From: UBA4582 sp965657335
GTDB lineage: Bacteria; Pseudomonadota; Gammaproteobacteria; Pseudomonadales; Azotimanducaceae
Length of the DNA: 64,000 nt
Assembly: GCA_965657335.1 (NCBI GenBank)
Contig: CBFHOH010000007.1
Span: 73,186-137,185 of the forward strand
Direction: 5' to 3'
Shown: positions 27,501 through 37,413 of the stretch, piece after piece
How the letters are laid out: every line of letters begins with the position of its first letter
Numbering within the stretch: position 1 is the first letter of the stretch
The notes under the pieces: generated by a model
The model's input: only the letters and a program-made list of their open reading frames with translations
The model's database searches: none
Told to the model about the DNA's origin: nothing
Position numbers and translations under genes: made by a program

Positions 27501-28661
27501 TTAAATCGACAGATCCTTAAGATTATAGTCCATCAGATATTTCGCTCGATTTGCTTCGGTATCTTGAAACTTTTCAATTATTTTCAAGAATGGCTGGTAC
27601 TCGAACCTGCTTTCGTCTTTGTAATGATTTGCCCTTGCGTCAATCGCGATGGGGATCACTGCAGAGCGCTCGAAAATACGTTGTTCGTCATAAGTCTCAC
27701 TATCGGTTTGACTAAGTGCGCCTTTTTGCCCAAGCACCGAAGATCGACGGTGAAACCCAAAAGTCAGTGAAACTCTCAGATCTGGCGAGGTGTTGGCAAA
27801 AGAACCATGTAAGGCTTGACGGTTAACAATCGTGACATCTCCGGCTTTGCACATCAAAGGAATGGCATCGGGTAGTTGGTCTGATCCACCATTTTCTGAA
27901 ACCATCTGCTTGATATCAATTTTGCCTTGTTTGTGAGTGCCGGGAACAACCCAGAGGCAGTTTCGGGGCGTGCAATCGTAAAGTTGCACCTGAAAATTGA
28001 ACCCGTGTATACCTTCGTCCCAATTTGCAGCTTGCCAGTGAGTAACGCCGTCCTGGTGCCAGGAGACAGCGCCGCCAAGACCTGGTTGCTTGACGAAGAT
28101 AGCATCGTTGTAGGGCACAAAGTCTGCTCCATTGATTGATGCGGCAATAGATAATAGATCTTTGTGGCCATACAGGCGTAAGCCTGCCTCCATAATTTGG
28201 CACATCCCGTGCATCAGGAAGATGGTTTTCTCAGGTGAATCCTCTACAGGTTTTGGCTCCGCCATTTTTGTCGGATGCCGCCCGCCAAGTAGGTCTGTGC
28301 CTCCCCAAGGGTCGGACAAAGGTTTAGCGAAAGAATAAGGATTCCGTTTGAATGCTTTGCCAAATGCCGGTCGACCTTGTGCATCCAGATACTCGGTTTT
28401 ATCCATCGGGGCTCTATCGAACAGGTCTTGCATTTGCGCCCGTAAAGTTTGAATTTCTTTATCGTCTACTAGGCCTTCAAATACATAGAAGCCATGCTGA
28501 TTGAACGCATCAAGAATTTCTTTGGTCAACATGCCATTCTTTCCGAACTTTGCTGGCCCGCGATTGCCGAGCGCCAGCGCGCGGACTTCTCCCTTCGCGA
28601 CGTAATCGTCAAGACTTTTAGCGTGTTCTTTGATGCTCAGGGTTTTGTTCTCAGACACCAC
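27501..28661 (-). CDS. Phytanoyl-CoA dioxygenase (PhyH) family protein
   Basis: This 386-residue non-haem Fe(II)/2-oxoglutarate oxygenase has the facial triad: WHQDGVTHW gives H-x-D (about residues 201-203) and NRQALHGSFANTS supplies the distal His (about 283), followed by DLRVSLTFGFHRR with the 2-oxoglutarate-binding Arg. A Rieske-free single cupin domain is preceded by about 50 helical residues (LDAFNQHGFYVFEGLVDD starts the fold). The substrate is unknown; related proteins hydroxylate acyl chains or small metabolites. It lies 82 bases downstream of an acyl-CoA dehydrogenase on the same strand, so they may be co-transcribed. Confidence 0.87.
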   Translation of the reverse strand: MVSENKTLSIKEHAKSLDDYVAKGEVRALALGNRGPAKFGKNGMLTKEILDAFNQHGFYVFEGLVDDKEIQTLRAQMQDLFDRAPMDKTEYLDAQGRPAFGKAFKRNPYSFAKPLSDPWGGTDLLGGRHPTKMAEPKPVEDSPEKTIFLMHGMCQIMEAGLRLYGHKDLLSIAASINGADFVPYNDAIFVKQPGLGGAVSWHQDGVTHWQAANWDEGIHGFNFQVQLYDCTPRNCLWVVPGTHKQGKIDIKQMVSENGGSDQLPDAIPLMCKAGDVTIVNRQALHGSFANTSPDLRVSLTFGFHRRSSVLGQKGALSQTDSETYDEQRIFERSAVIPIAIDARANHYKDESRFEYQPFLKIIEKFQDTEANRAKYLMDYNLKDLSI

Positions 28662-28743
28662 TTGCTCCGTTCAAGTTAAATGATGGATGTACGATATCAC
28701 ATAACTTGCGAAAATTAGGTGATGCTATTCTGACAGTGACAAG

Positions 28744-29937
28744 CTAAGCGAATCTCTTAAGCTCGCGGCGCGCAATAACCATTTTATGCACTTCATCCGG
28801 ACCATCAGCTATTCTTAAGGCTCTGCCGTTTCGCCACATAGCGGCGACTGGTGTGTCATCAGAAACGCCGAGCGCGCCAAGGCATTGTATTACTCGGTCT
28901 AGCACCTGCATCATCATATTGGGTACGACTACTTTAACCATAGAGAGTTCTTGTCGCGCATTTTGTTTGCCTACGCTATCCATCTTCCATGCTGCGTACT
29001 GCGTCAGGAGGCGTGCCTGATCGATTTCCATTCTTGAAGTTGCTATCCATTCCTGCACAAACTGTTTGCTTGCAAGCTTTTCGCCATGTGTTTCTCGTTG
29101 GTTAGCGTGTACGCACATGATCTCAAACGCGCGCTCCGCCATACCAATGGCACGCATGCAATGGTGTATTCTTCCCGGCCCAAGTCGTGCCTGGGCGAGC
29201 ATGAACCCGCCATGCTCCGGGCCCAACAAGTTGCTCACGGGTACCCTACAATCGTTGTACTGAATTTCGCAGTGGCCCCCGCCACCGGTATGGCCCATGA
29301 CGGGCACAGAGCGAATCAAATTAAATCCCGGTGTGCTCGTAGGTACGATAAGCATTGATGCGCGTTCATGTGGGTTACCCTCGGGATTTGTCACGACCAT
29401 AGCGATTGCAAATTCAGCCCCGACAGCGCCGGAAGTGAACCACTTGTGCCCGTTGATGACATACTCGTCGCCATCTTTGACGGCATGGGTCCTAATGCCT
29501 GTCGGATCTGCACCTGAGGTGTCTGGCTCGGTCATTGAGAAGCAAGACCGGATCTCTCCTTCCAGTAATGGTGTGAGCCATTTGGCGTTTTGTGCATCGG
29601 TACCAAATTCCGCCAGTATTTCGGCATTACCGGTATCCGGCGCTTGACAGTTAAACACTCTGGGCGCTGCAGCGCTGCGACCCATGTGCTCACACAATAA
29701 TGAGTAATCATGATTTGATACGCCGGCACCCCATTCTTTGTCGGGCAGATACAGATTCCACAATCCAAGGGATTTAGCTTCCGATCGAAGTAATGTGATC
29801 GTTTCGCCATCGCGCCCGTTCTCAGAGGCTTCGCTCTCCGCATGTATCGTTTTTTCAGCGGGGATGATTTTTTCGTTAATAAACCGCACCACCTGTTCCT
29901 CAATTATTCTGCCTTCTTCTGATATACCGAATTCCAT
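28744..29937 (-). CDS. Acyl-CoA dehydrogenase
   Basis: This 397-residue FAD enzyme oxidises acyl-CoA at the alpha-beta bond. CFSMTEPDTSGADPTGI is the acyl-CoA/FAD signature 1 and NGHKWFTSGAVGAEF follows. The C-terminal ADGPDEVHKMVIARREL replaces the usual EGTxxI(H/Q) and is typical of the ACAD10/11-like subgroup, which acts on long or branched chains or 4-hydroxy acids. An FNR-type box with TAGCAT at promoter distance lies upstream (29997-30010), so it may be oxygen-regulated. The partner PhyH gene suggests branched-chain acyl catabolism, which is inference. Confidence 0.9.
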   Translation of the reverse strand: MEFGISEEGRIIEEQVVRFINEKIIPAEKTIHAESEASENGRDGETITLLRSEAKSLGLWNLYLPDKEWGAGVSNHDYSLLCEHMGRSAAAPRVFNCQAPDTGNAEILAEFGTDAQNAKWLTPLLEGEIRSCFSMTEPDTSGADPTGIRTHAVKDGDEYVINGHKWFTSGAVGAEFAIAMVVTNPEGNPHERASMLIVPTSTPGFNLIRSVPVMGHTGGGGHCEIQYNDCRVPVSNLLGPEHGGFMLAQARLGPGRIHHCMRAIGMAERAFEIMCVHANQRETHGEKLASKQFVQEWIATSRMEIDQARLLTQYAAWKMDSVGKQNARQELSMVKVVVPNMMMQVLDRVIQCLGALGVSDDTPVAAMWRNGRALRIADGPDEVHKMVIARRELKRFA

Positions 29938-29996
29938 CTTCTTTCCTGCCCTGTGAGTTGTTGTGAGGATGCTAGCAAGCGCAAAGCAGGTGAATT

Positions 29997-30010
29997 TTGA
30001 TCCAGATCAT
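29997..30010. promoter_or_regulatory. FNR/ANR-type box between acyl-CoA dehydrogenase and hemN
   Basis: TTGATCCAGATCAT matches TTGAT-N4-ATCAA at nine of ten defined positions. On the minus strand TAGCAT (29969-29974) begins 29.5 bases from the box centre, the class II distance, pointing at the acyl-CoA dehydrogenase. TATCAC (30033-30038) sits at the same distance on plus, so direction is ambiguous. Confidence 0.6.
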
Positions 30011-30098
30011 CATGCGAGTTGTAAGACGGTTTTATCACTGTGAATGATAAATATATAAATAAAAAAGCAATAATGTGAATGCTTTCTGCTGCTGCTGT

Positions 30099-30140
30099 TT
30101 GACGTAAATCAACGCGATTATCACCAGCCTTCAATACAAT
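30099..30140 (+). promoter_or_regulatory. FNR/ANR box and -10 of hemN
   Basis: TTGACGTAAATCAA (30099-30112) is a full FNR-type palindrome. TACAAT (30135-30140) starts 29.5 bases from its centre, so transcription would start near 30147 with the box at -41.5, the class II activator position. Anaerobic induction of hemN by FNR/ANR is well established in other gammaproteobacteria. Confidence 0.82.
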
Positions 30141-30213
30141 GACGGCTACTCAATGATCACCCGCAGCGCGTGCGACCACCCTGACTACCACCCTTGAAAA
30201 GTAAATAAAAAAT

Positions 30214-31623
30214 ATGAAACAACCAGAAAGCACTGCACAAGAAGTCAATGCTGACCTTATCCGCCGTTACAATGTCAGTGGACCAAGATACACGTCTTAT
30301 CCAACTGCGCTGCAATTTGCGCCATACACCGAGGCGGCTTTTAAGGAAGTTGTAAAGTCCTCCATGCTTTCTGCTAAGCGTTCTAACAACAAAGGCGAAG
30401 ACTTATCGATTTATGTGCATATCCCATTCTGCGCAACGCTTTGTTACTACTGTGCCTGTAACAAGATAGTCACAAAAAAAAGAGAGCCCGCAGCAGAGTA
30501 TCTCGCGCTACTTAAACAGGAGTTGGCGTTGGTTGCGCCGCTATTTAAGGGCCGGATGGTGTCCCAGTTGCACTGGGGAGGTGGTACGCCGACGTTCTTT
30601 GATGATGATCAGTTGATTGAACTGATGAACGCACTCAGAGCTGCTTTTGATTTTCGATCAGATCGCGAGGGTGAATTTGGTATCGAAATTGACCCGAGAA
30701 CGGTAGATGCTGAAAGAGTAGGTTATCTGCGCAGGTGTGGTTTCAACCGTTTGTCATTTGGTATTCAGGATTTCAATCCGGTAGTGCAAAAAGCAGTGAA
30801 TCGTATCCAGACTTATGCCCAAACCGAAGAAATTCTGAACGCAGCGAGGGATAATGGCTTTGAGTCTATTTCGGTTGATTTGATTTATGGCTTGCCTCAC
30901 CAGAGCGTATTCACCTTTGATGAGACCTTGAAGCAAATCATTGATTTGAGACCAGACCGCGTGTCGATATTCAATTACGCACACCTGCCAGAAAGGTTCT
31001 CTCCGCAGAAACGCATTCTGGTTTCTGATCTGCCAGCGCCGAATGAAAAACTTGAAATCCTGAGCTTGTGCATCGAGCGTCTCACCGGTGCCGGTTATGT
31101 TTATATTGGTATGGATCATTTTGCATTGCCTGATGATGAATTAGCGATCGCGCAGAAAGAAGGCACGCTGCATAGGAACTTTCAGGGTTACTCGACTTAT
31201 GCAGACTGTGATTTGCTGGCCTTGGGCGTGACGGGCATCAGTCATATCGGCGATAGCTATAGCCAAAATGTGAAGGATCTCGAAACCTATCGAGAGAAAT
31301 TGCAAGCAGGTTCGATACCCGTTGAGAAGGGTGTGCTAATTGACCAGGATGACCTTATCCGAAAAGCCGTAATCAACGTGTTGATATGCCAGTTTGAGTT
31401 GACCTTCGCGACAATCGAAAACACTTTCGATATCGATTTTCAGGCCTATTTTGCCCAAGAGCTTGATACCCTGAAGTTGATGGCGGCTGATGGACTGCTG
31501 GTGATTTCTTCGGGGCAAATTAAGGTGCAGGAAAGTGGACGGCTGTTGATTCGCAACATTTGTATGGTGTTCGATCGTTACATTTCGTCCGGTGGTACGC
31601 AGGCATTTTCAAGAGCAATTTAG
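30214..31623 (+). CDS. hemN: Oxygen-independent coproporphyrinogen III oxidase
   Basis: This radical-SAM enzyme converts coproporphyrinogen III to protoporphyrinogen IX in haem synthesis without oxygen. At 469 residues it matches the HemN length (E. coli 457). RYNVSGPRYTSYPTALQF is the HemN-specific N-terminus. HIPFCATLCYYCACNK holds the CxxxCxxC iron-sulfur motif (about residues 71-78), and HWGGGTPTFF is the SAM region. SFGIQDFNPVVQKAVNRIQ and the C-terminal DRYI also match HemN rather than HemW. It has its own FNR-type promoter, consistent with haem supply for nitrite respiration by NirS encoded elsewhere in the window. Confidence 0.96.
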   Translation: MKQPESTAQEVNADLIRRYNVSGPRYTSYPTALQFAPYTEAAFKEVVKSSMLSAKRSNNKGEDLSIYVHIPFCATLCYYCACNKIVTKKREPAAEYLALLKQELALVAPLFKGRMVSQLHWGGGTPTFFDDDQLIELMNALRAAFDFRSDREGEFGIEIDPRTVDAERVGYLRRCGFNRLSFGIQDFNPVVQKAVNRIQTYAQTEEILNAARDNGFESISVDLIYGLPHQSVFTFDETLKQIIDLRPDRVSIFNYAHLPERFSPQKRILVSDLPAPNEKLEILSLCIERLTGAGYVYIGMDHFALPDDELAIAQKEGTLHRNFQGYSTYADCDLLALGVTGISHIGDSYSQNVKDLETYREKLQAGSIPVEKGVLIDQDDLIRKAVINVLICQFELTFATIENTFDIDFQAYFAQELDTLKLMAADGLLVISSGQIKVQESGRLLIRNICMVFDRYISSGGTQAFSRAI

Positions 31624-31738
31624 TCAAAGTAGTCGCTTATTGATAAATAGTTGGCAATTCATACAGTAAATTCTTGTATTTTCTATGCTGTTTTTAAGTA
31701 TGCTCAAGGTCAAATTGCACCAATATGGGACTACAGAA

Positions 31739-33535
31739 ATGAGTGAACAGCGTAAAGACCTTGGTTTTGATCCAGACGCCCTGCGGGATAAGTATCGCGA
31801 AGAGCGTGACAAGCGGATTCGCGACGATGCTAATGAACAATATATAGAGGTTAAAGGTGACTTTTCCCACTACATTGACGACCCCTACCTAGATGCTACG
31901 CTGGAAAGAGAGCCATTAACTGACGAAGTTGATGTCGTGGTTATTGGTGGTGGTTTTGGCGGATTGCTCTCGGCGGCAAGGTTACGAGAGGCTGGCGTCG
32001 AGAGTTTGCGAGTCATCGAGAAGGGGGGCGACTTCGGTGGCACCTGGTACTGGAATCGCTACCCGGGCGCAGCTTGTGATGTTGAATCATACATTTACCT
32101 GCCCTTATGCGAAGAGCTAGGGTTTGTGCCCAAAGAAAAATATACCCATGCGCCGGAAATACTGGCCCATAGTCGCGCCATTGCTGAAAAGTACGATCTG
32201 TACAGCAATGCCTGCCTGCAAACCGAAGTGTCGGGTATGGAATGGCTGGAAGATGAATCACGTTGGTTAATCAGAACGAACAGAAACGATGCAATGAAAT
32301 CGCGTTTTGTCGTGATGTCGAACGGCCCATTGAACCGACCTAAGCTGCCCGGAATAGAGGGCATAGACAGCTTCAAGGGACACACCTTTCATACCAGTCG
32401 CTGGGATTATGATTATACCGGTGGTAGCTCTGAAGGTGGCCTCGATGGATTGAAGGACAAGGTGGTCGGTATCATTGGCACCGGCGCGACCGCGGTACAG
32501 TGCGTGCCGCATTTGGGTGAGTCAGCGAAACAGCTTTATGTGTTTCAGCGCACACCTTCTTCAATTGACGTCAGAGATAACACCCAGACGGATCCTGATT
32601 GGGCGAAGGCACTCAAACCCGGATGGCAGAAAGCGCGAATGGAAAATTTTAACACGCTCGTTTCTGGCGGTCTGGCAGATGAAGATTTGGTTAACGATGG
32701 CTGGACAGAAATTATCCGTAACCTTTTGACCATGGTGAATTTCAGCGAGGCGAAGCTGAATCCACTAGAAATAGCGCAAAAATTAGAGCTGGCTGATTTT
32801 CAAAAAATGGAAGATATTCGTGCCCGGGCTCAAGAAATTGTTGACGACCCGGCAACGGCAGAGTCACTAAAACCCTATTATCGTCAGTTTTGTAAGCGCC
32901 CCTGTTTCCATGATGGCTACCTGCCAACGTTTAACCGGTCCAACGTCGAGCTCATCGACACTCAGGGTCAAGGCGTGGATAAGATTACCGAGAAAGGCAT
33001 TGTTGCCAATGGAAAAGAGTACGAGCTCGATTGTCTAATTTTCGCAACGGGTTTTGAGGTTGGCACTGAGTACACGCGTCGTGCAGGCTATGACTTGAAA
33101 GGAAAGGGCGGTGTGACGTTGTCTGAAAAGTGGCAAGAAGGTATCAAAACACTTCACGGCATGCACAGTCGCGGATTCCCCAATGTTTTTATTATCCAAA
33201 ATGCGCAATCGGCCTTTACCGTTAATTTCCCTCATGCGATGGACGAGCAAGCAAAGCACCTTAGTTACATTGTTAACCAATGTTTGGGTAGTAACGTGCA
33301 GACAGTGGAGGCGACGGCTGAAGCAGAAGATGCCTGGGTGCAGGAAATAGTAAGTCTTGCCCGCCTAGGTGAGCAATTTCAGGAGAGTTGCACCCCGGGA
33401 TATTATAACAACGAGGGCAAACCGAATTTGCGCACAGTGCAAAATGGGCCCTACGGTGCGGGTGCCAATGCATTTTTCGCGTTGATTAAAAGCTGGCGTG
33501 AAGAAGGCTCGATGGAAGGACTGGAGCTGAATTAG
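31739..33535 (+). CDS. Baeyer-Villiger-type flavin monooxygenase
   Basis: This FAD/NADPH monooxygenase of about 598 residues probably inserts oxygen next to a ketone. The FAD motif GGGFGGLLSAARL follows about 60 extra N-terminal residues. GGDFGGTWYWNRYPGAACD is the second FAD/BVMO block, FKGHTFHTSRWD is the BVMO fingerprint FxGxxxHxxxW, and GIIGTGATAVQCVP is the NADPH Rossmann motif. The N-terminal extension is typical of the longer, cyclododecanone- or steroid-type enzymes. ATG 31739 (MSEQRKDLG) is preferred over the open frame from 31685. The cluster of oxygenases around it suggests degradation of cyclic or branched ketones. Confidence 0.9.
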   Translation: MSEQRKDLGFDPDALRDKYREERDKRIRDDANEQYIEVKGDFSHYIDDPYLDATLEREPLTDEVDVVVIGGGFGGLLSAARLREAGVESLRVIEKGGDFGGTWYWNRYPGAACDVESYIYLPLCEELGFVPKEKYTHAPEILAHSRAIAEKYDLYSNACLQTEVSGMEWLEDESRWLIRTNRNDAMKSRFVVMSNGPLNRPKLPGIEGIDSFKGHTFHTSRWDYDYTGGSSEGGLDGLKDKVVGIIGTGATAVQCVPHLGESAKQLYVFQRTPSSIDVRDNTQTDPDWAKALKPGWQKARMENFNTLVSGGLADEDLVNDGWTEIIRNLLTMVNFSEAKLNPLEIAQKLELADFQKMEDIRARAQEIVDDPATAESLKPYYRQFCKRPCFHDGYLPTFNRSNVELIDTQGQGVDKITEKGIVANGKEYELDCLIFATGFEVGTEYTRRAGYDLKGKGGVTLSEKWQEGIKTLHGMHSRGFPNVFIIQNAQSAFTVNFPHAMDEQAKHLSYIVNQCLGSNVQTVEATAEAEDAWVQEIVSLARLGEQFQESCTPGYYNNEGKPNLRTVQNGPYGAGANAFFALIKSWREEGSMEGLELN

Positions 33536-33552
33536 TATTTCACCCAGGGTAT

Positions 33553-33571
33553 CGCCCCGTAAATCGGGGCG
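33553..33571. terminator. Hairpin between convergent genes
   Basis: CGCCCCG and CGGGGCG form a perfect 7-bp GC-rich stem with a TAAAT loop, between the stops of the monooxygenase and the alpha/beta-hydrolase. There is no good T-tract on either side, so termination by this element alone is uncertain. Confidence 0.45.
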
Positions 33572-33621
33572 CCGCCTATGTTTTGCCATCACATGCTTGG
33601 TGACGAGTGGCTAGTGCCGTT

Positions 33622-34569
33622 CTACGCTGATAGCGCAGGTTGATTTGCCAGATTGTTTTCTCGCTGTATGTCTTGTTCTAACTCGAAAAAGTCACGGGCC
33701 AGCTCGGCAACTTGATCTGCGTATTCCGCTTCGAGGTGAATATGATGTGGCCCAGGTATGCGAACGACCGTCAAATCAGGATGGTGTTGTTCAGCGACTT
33801 TGATCTCGCCTTGGTACCAGCTATCCCCTTGTTCTGCGACCACCAGAAAAGCAGGCGAGGTACACTGTTTGAGCATAATGTTGAGCTGATTTCGCGTGTA
33901 TCGATTTGATGAAGGGTATCTTATGCGCGGATCAGTTCGCCACGATACGCCACCTTCAACTACTTGGTGTCCTCTAGCGATTAAAATTTTGGCGGCATCA
34001 AGCGTTTGGTCAGTCGCTTCGGTGACTCTGAGTGCCATCGCTTGAGTATTTTCAAATATCTTGGCCGGGCGCGTGTGACCGGTCAACATTTTTTCCATCG
34101 CCTGCCGGTTTCCGGCGACGCGATCCTCATCCGAATACGTTCCCTCTGCGGCGAACCCGTCAATCATAAACGCCCGATTAACGCGTTCTGGGAAAGTTGC
34201 TGCGATGACACTGGAGATTTGTCCGCCCATTGAGTGGCCAATCAAGTTGAATTTTTCCAGCTTGAGTAACGCTGCGATCGACATAATGTCCAGCATATAA
34301 TCGCTGTGGTGATATTGCACACCAGGAGCCCGGTGATCAGATTTACCGTGACCCGCGAGATCTAGCGCAATAATGTTCAGCTCGGGTAGTTGTGGTGCAA
34401 GGCGCTCGAAAGTGTTTGCGTTGTCGAGCCAGCCGTGGATTGCCAGCGTGGGGAATCCATCAGGGCTTCCCCATAACTTTGCGGACATTTTACGGCCAAA
34501 AATTTCAAATTCGGCTTCTTCTCCATGTCTTATCGACGAAGGTTCGCTTGGGCCGTTCAAATGAGTCAT
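33622..34569 (-). CDS. Alpha/beta-hydrolase
   Basis: This 315-residue cytoplasmic serine hydrolase has LAIHGWLDNANTFERL (oxyanion HGW), ALDLAGHGKSDH, LIGHSMGGQISSVIA (nucleophile Ser about residue 112) and GPHHIHLEAEYAD with the catalytic His. The sequence resembles MEST/serine-hydrolase-like-type enzymes and esterases or lactonases. Next to a Baeyer-Villiger monooxygenase, ester or lactone hydrolysis is an attractive role, but the genes are convergent rather than in an operon. Confidence 0.85.
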   Translation of the reverse strand: MTHLNGPSEPSSIRHGEEAEFEIFGRKMSAKLWGSPDGFPTLAIHGWLDNANTFERLAPQLPELNIIALDLAGHGKSDHRAPGVQYHHSDYMLDIMSIAALLKLEKFNLIGHSMGGQISSVIAATFPERVNRAFMIDGFAAEGTYSDEDRVAGNRQAMEKMLTGHTRPAKIFENTQAMALRVTEATDQTLDAAKILIARGHQVVEGGVSWRTDPRIRYPSSNRYTRNQLNIMLKQCTSPAFLVVAEQGDSWYQGEIKVAEQHHPDLTVVRIPGPHHIHLEAEYADQVAELARDFFELEQDIQRENNLANQPALSA

Positions 34570-34808
34570 AGGGGGCTACTTCCCGAAAAACGCAGGAGTA
34601 TAGCGTCTATCATGTCGAAATTGTTTTAATCAGGTCCTTAAAGTAGATGAAATAGCCCCAGAAATCCCCTCCAATTCACCAGTTTGATATCCAGTGTGCA
34701 CGCCGGGTGTGCATACGAAAACGATGGTGATCGGGCAAAAGTTAAGCAAACAAATATAAAAACACGTGTAGAATCACCGCGCAGTCGCTAAAAAGTAGGG
34801 ATAACGCA

Positions 34809-35867
34809 GTGCAACAGAAAGCTGAATTGCTTCCAAGCTATATTGACCGACCTTCTGCTTGGGTGGGTAGAGATCTGGTAACCCAGCCGGATCGATGGCT
34901 GTACACGTTGTCAGATGATGATATCGCTGATCTAGAGCAGGCGGCGAGCCACTATCTGGATTTAGACCGTGATATTGGCGAAATGAAACAAGCTGATTTT
35001 CCGCTCGCCCGTTTCGATCAACATCTGGTCGAATTAAGAGAAAAGTTGCTAGAGGGTATTGGCGTTGAGGTTATGCGCGGTCTGCCCACCGGTCGTTATT
35101 CGCAGGAGACAGCAGCTGCGATTTTTTGTGGTATTGGCACTCATCTTGGCAGCGCGAGGTCGCAAAATGCTCGAGGTCATATTTTGGGCCACGTGCGTGA
35201 TATTGGTGCGGATGTCTCTGATCCGAATGCGCGGATTTATCAAACCGCTGTGCGCCAGACCTTCCACACGGATTCTACCGATGTAGTAGGTTTGTTGTGT
35301 CTCAAAACCGCCAGATCGGGTGGCAAGTCACTGTTGGTAAGTGCAGAGACTGTTTATAACGAAATGCAACGAAAGCGCCCCGACCTCGTGCCACGGCTGT
35401 TTGATAATGTGGCAACTGACAGACGCGGCGAAATACCCCAAGGTGAAAAGGCTTATTTTGAAATACCCGTGCTCAGTTGGCACCGTGAGTTGCTAACGGT
35501 GCAGTATCAGCGCCAGTATATTGATAGTGCCCAGCGATTTTCTGATGCGCCAAAATTGACTGACGAACAGATTGAGGCGCTGGACTATTTCGATGCGTTG
35601 GCAAATGATCCAGAACTGCACATAGTCATGCAGCTTGAATCTGGTGATATGCAATTTGTCTATAATCATTCTCAGCTACATGATCGTGAAGCTTTTGTCG
35701 ATTGGCCCGAACCTGAAAATCGACGGCACCTGCTGAGACTTTGGTTGTCGCTTGAGGGTGACAGACCGCTGCCAACGTGTTTTAAAGCAAGATATGGCTC
35801 CATCGAACCCGGTAATCGCGGGGGTATTATCACCGAGCAAACTCACCTTCACGCGCCACTCGACTAG
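34809..35867 (+). CDS. TauD/TfdA-family 2-oxoglutarate dioxygenase
   Basis: This 352-residue Fe(II)/2-oxoglutarate oxygenase has the triad seen as FHTDSTDVVGLLCL (H-x-D, about residues 156-158) and YNHSQLHDREAF (distal His about 283), with RRHLLRLWLS for the 2-oxoglutarate Arg. This subgroup resembles fungal-type TauD proteins with an ARDPSA-like early motif, here DRPSAWVGRDL. The start is GTG 34809, preceded by AGGGA eight bases upstream. No substrate is predictable. Confidence 0.87.
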   Translation: MQQKAELLPSYIDRPSAWVGRDLVTQPDRWLYTLSDDDIADLEQAASHYLDLDRDIGEMKQADFPLARFDQHLVELREKLLEGIGVEVMRGLPTGRYSQETAAAIFCGIGTHLGSARSQNARGHILGHVRDIGADVSDPNARIYQTAVRQTFHTDSTDVVGLLCLKTARSGGKSLLVSAETVYNEMQRKRPDLVPRLFDNVATDRRGEIPQGEKAYFEIPVLSWHRELLTVQYQRQYIDSAQRFSDAPKLTDEQIEALDYFDALANDPELHIVMQLESGDMQFVYNHSQLHDREAFVDWPEPENRRHLLRLWLSLEGDRPLPTCFKARYGSIEPGNRGGIITEQTHLHAPLD

Positions 35868-36033
35868 CCAAAACCCAAAAATTTTGACGTCCAATCAATT
35901 CAGGATTTTTTCCTTCGATGCAAGCGAGTGAGATCTCTGACTCGCTTATTCATTGCGATGACGTGGCTATTTTTGTTCTGTTTTTGATACAGTAACCGAA
36001 ACAAAGACAAAAATTCGAATCCGGGGTAAGAAA

Positions 36034-37227
36034 ATGGAAGGGTTGTTCAAAGGTGTGAAAGTAGTTGATGCGGCATCGTTCCTCGCGGGGCCCTGCGCTG
36101 CAACTATTATGGCCGATTACGGTGCAGACGTCATCAAAGTGGAGCCACTGTCTGGCGATGGACATCGGGGTATTTCGGGCGGTCACCCTTCGGAATGGTC
36201 TTGGCAGTTGACCAATAGAAACAAGCGCAGTGTTGCTCTGGATATCAATAAACCAGAAGGCTATGAGTTGTTGATAAAGCTGGTTGCGTCGGCGGATGTA
36301 CTTGTTGTTAATTTCAGTTCCGGCCAATTGGCTAAATTCAATCTTGAGTGGGAGACGCTGAAAGCGATTAACCCACGCCTTATTTTTGCTCAAATTACTG
36401 CGTTTGGAAACAAGGGGGCGGATGCGAATCGCCGGGCATTTGACCTAACCGGCTGGTTTGCTCGAACGGGCATCCTAAATACGATGCGCAATAAAGGTCA
36501 GCCGCCAACAACACCGGCAGGGGGAGTGGGAGATCATGCGACAGCAATGACTTTGTATGCGGGGATCGTCAGTGCGCTGTATCAGCGAGATAGAACAGGG
36601 GAAGGCTGTATGGTGACAACTTCGCTAGCGGCGACAGGCACTTGGGCCAATGGATTGCAGTTGCAGGGCACTGTTGCCGGTGAAGATGCTGCGGAACGTC
36701 GTGATAAGGAAGATTGGTCGAACCCGCTTTCGAATGTCTACGAAACAAAAGATGGGCGCTTTATCCTGCTGGCGTTGCAGAACATGAAACGGGATTATCC
36801 TAAACTCGTTAAATTACTGGAGCACGATGAGTGGTTGGAAGAACCTGAAATGCGATCTATTCGGCCTTTATTTAAAAATCGAATCATGGCTAGGCAACGA
36901 ATTGCGACAGCGTTTTTGAAATTTGATACCGACGAGATGCTGGCCAGACTTGAAGAAACGGGCATTGTGCATGAATTGATTGCAAAAAATATCGAAGTAA
37001 TCGAAGACAAGCAGCTTATTGAGAATGAAGTGATTATTCCGTACGACTCCGGTAAGCCGCATTGCGATAAGACGTTTGCTACGCCGTTTAGGCTCTCGAC
37101 GGTCTCGCAAAGAACCCCGGTTGGGGCCCCGGAAATTGGCGAACACACCGAACAAGTGCTTGATGAACTAGGACTTGAGCAAGAAGAGATACGCACGCTG
37201 AGAGAAAGTGACGTGGTACGCAGCTAG
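36034..37227 (+). CDS. CaiB/BaiF family III CoA-transferase
   Basis: This 397-residue enzyme transfers CoA between carboxylic acids. FKGVKVVDAASFLAGPCAAT, then MADYGADVIKVEPLSGDG, is the family N-terminus. The catalytic Asp is in RAFDLTGWFARTGILN (about residue 137), and GVGDHATAMTLYAGIVSAL follows. The C-terminal helical domain ends normally. It is likely to activate an acid for the acyl-CoA dehydrogenase and SDR reactions encoded nearby. It is followed at 186 bases by the deazaflavin-like reductase and the PhyH fusion in the same direction. Confidence 0.9.
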   Translation: MEGLFKGVKVVDAASFLAGPCAATIMADYGADVIKVEPLSGDGHRGISGGHPSEWSWQLTNRNKRSVALDINKPEGYELLIKLVASADVLVVNFSSGQLAKFNLEWETLKAINPRLIFAQITAFGNKGADANRRAFDLTGWFARTGILNTMRNKGQPPTTPAGGVGDHATAMTLYAGIVSALYQRDRTGEGCMVTTSLAATGTWANGLQLQGTVAGEDAAERRDKEDWSNPLSNVYETKDGRFILLALQNMKRDYPKLVKLLEHDEWLEEPEMRSIRPLFKNRIMARQRIATAFLKFDTDEMLARLEETGIVHELIAKNIEVIEDKQLIENEVIIPYDSGKPHCDKTFATPFRLSTVSQRTPVGAPEIGEHTEQVLDELGLEQEEIRTLRESDVVRS

Positions 37228-37413
37228 GACAGCGAAGAATGCTTCACTTTCAAAAGCAGCGAGGCCTGTGCAGTTCCCGCTAAATGCGATATGGTTTCCT
37301 TAGGCTGGTGTGTCGGTATCAGGAAAATGAGCGTGTTGTCCATTACGCTTTCTTGCTCAGACATGGCGCAATACAAAAGAAGATGAAAAAACCCAAAAAT
37401 TAAGGAACATATT

